Assembly: GCA_039934475.1 (NCBI GenBank)
Contig: JBDTMC010000490.1
Location: forward strand, 1-5,782
Source of the DNA: JBDTMC01 sp039934475
Lineage (GTDB): Bacteria; Acidobacteriota; Terriglobia; Bryobacterales; Bryobacteraceae
DNA: 5,782 bases
Direction: 5' to 3'
Shown: positions 5,257 to 5,782 of the stretch, piece by piece
Position numbering within the stretch: the stretch's first letter is position 1
How the letters are laid out: every line of letters starts with the position of its first letter
Notes under the pieces: generated by a model
Told to the model about the DNA's origin: nothing
Database searches by the model: none
The model's input: only the letters and a program-made list of their open reading frames with translations
Position numbers and translations under genes: made by a program

Positions 5257-5782
5257 AGATCGTCACCAGACCGGCGACAAACAAGATCATCATCACGGTG
5301 AGCAGGACGCGGGTGGTGCCGGCCGCGCCGGCGAATTCCTTCCAGACGAAGAGGCCCCATAGCGCACTGATGGCGGTTGCGCCTTGCCCTAACGCATAGC
5401 TGACGGCGGGGCCGACGTTGACGCTGGCAGGGGCGCTGGCGGCGACAAAATTGGACACCGTTCCCGTACACCAGATGGCGCCGCCGAGTACGCCCAGCAG
5501 GTGATAGGAGAGCTTCCCTTTGAAGTATTCGGCGAAATACACGGGCTCGCCCTGCACCGGCATGTTCATGAAGAAGAGGTTGAAGACGAACGTGGACAGA
5601 AACACGGCGACGCCGAAGATGAGGCCCACCGCGTACGGTCCAAGGCCGATATCGCCAGCCTTGCTCATTTCGACGAGCGGATAGAAAGAGCCCATGAGGA
5701 CGCCGGCGACGAGGCTCAACACGATGCCGAGTGCGCCGGTGTTCTTCTTGCGCTTAGGCGGTTTGCCACGGGTGACCATGAC
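5237..5782 (-). CDS. GRP-family sugar transporter (DMT superfamily), C-terminal half
   Basis: The visible 181 residues are the end of an inner-membrane permease that enters from the right edge. About five hydrophobic segments are seen after a basic loop (RGKPPKRKKN): GALGIVLSLVAGVLMGSFYP, then one starting LGPYAVGLIFGV, one starting LLGVLGGAIWCTG, one with VGPAVSYALGQGATAISALW, and a last one RVLLTVMMILFVAGLVTIS. The SYALGQGA, ALWG and FVWKEF motifs resemble the glucose/ribose porter and RhaT-like families, which have about ten helices in two halves and usually 330-350 residues. An ATG at 5779 is in frame, but the frame is open to the edge and the basic stretch fits the central cytoplasmic loop, so that ATG is probably internal and the gene continues. 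The substrate is not certain; a sugar is the family expectation. Its stop lies inside the end of the AlaX gene. Confidence 0.85.
   Translation of the reverse strand, partial: VMVTRGKPPKRKKNTGALGIVLSLVAGVLMGSFYPLVEMSKAGDIGLGPYAVGLIFGVAVFLSTFVFNLFFMNMPVQGEPVYFAEYFKGKLSYHLLGVLGGAIWCTGTVSNFVAASAPASVNVGPAVSYALGQGATAISALWGLFVWKEFAGAAGTTRVLLTVMMILFVAGLVTISLAPRF

Noticed and set aside
5031..5471. 146-codon minus-strand open frame overlapping the AlaX and transporter ends
   Set aside because: Its arginine/proline-rich, low-complexity product matches neither strand's real gene; the transporter frame has clear membrane helices.

Overview
This is an ordinary, gene-dense bacterial chromosomal window with G+C-rich coding DNA. 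I see no phage, insertion sequence, CRISPR array, rRNA or tRNA. The gene set points to the phylum Acidobacteriota, plausibly the Solibacter/Bryobacter group: a DUF2911 lipoprotein-like protein, a signal-bearing Gfo/Idh/MocA oxidoreductase, an HtrA protease, a GRP-type sugar transporter and a nuoA detached from the rest of Complex I. That placement is inference from protein character and not from a marker gene.

Layout from left to right: (1) 1-258, minus: the N-terminal 86 codons of a PLP-dependent class I/II aminotransferase, running off the left edge. (2) 303-1730, plus: a complete periplasmic HtrA/DegP-type serine protease with two PDZ domains, divergent from (1). (3) 1731-1819: a short convergent gap full of inverted repeats. 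(4) 1820-2344, minus: a secreted DUF2911 protein. (5) 2424-3704, plus: a Gfo/Idh/MocA oxidoreductase with a short Tat-like leader, divergent from (4). (6) 3729-4085, plus: nuoA, subunit A of NADH:quinone oxidoreductase. (7) 4082-5254, plus: a long-form alanyl-tRNA editing hydrolase (AlaX with DHHA1 domain), overlapping nuoA by 4 bases. (8) 5237-5782, minus: the C-terminal half of a GRP-family sugar transporter, overlapping the end of (7) tail to tail by 18 bases.

The clearest pattern outside the genes is in the starts. HtrA, the oxidoreductase and nuoA each have a -10-like TANNNT hexamer exactly 7 bases before the ATG, and none has a well-placed Shine-Dalgarno. The divergent aminotransferase has the same arrangement with 8 bases. 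This is the signature of leaderless transcripts. The two other genes whose starts lie in the window have good Shine-Dalgarno sites: DUF2911, with a -10 box further upstream, and the AlaX gene, which starts inside nuoA. The window therefore appears to mix leaderless and leadered initiation.

Functionally the genes do not form one pathway. They cover envelope protein quality control, respiration, tRNA proofreading, and carbohydrate uptake and oxidation. nuoA and the AlaX gene are the only convincing co-transcribed pair. I found nothing that I would call a new biological system; the leaderless pattern and the nuoA-AlaX pairing most deserve a second look.
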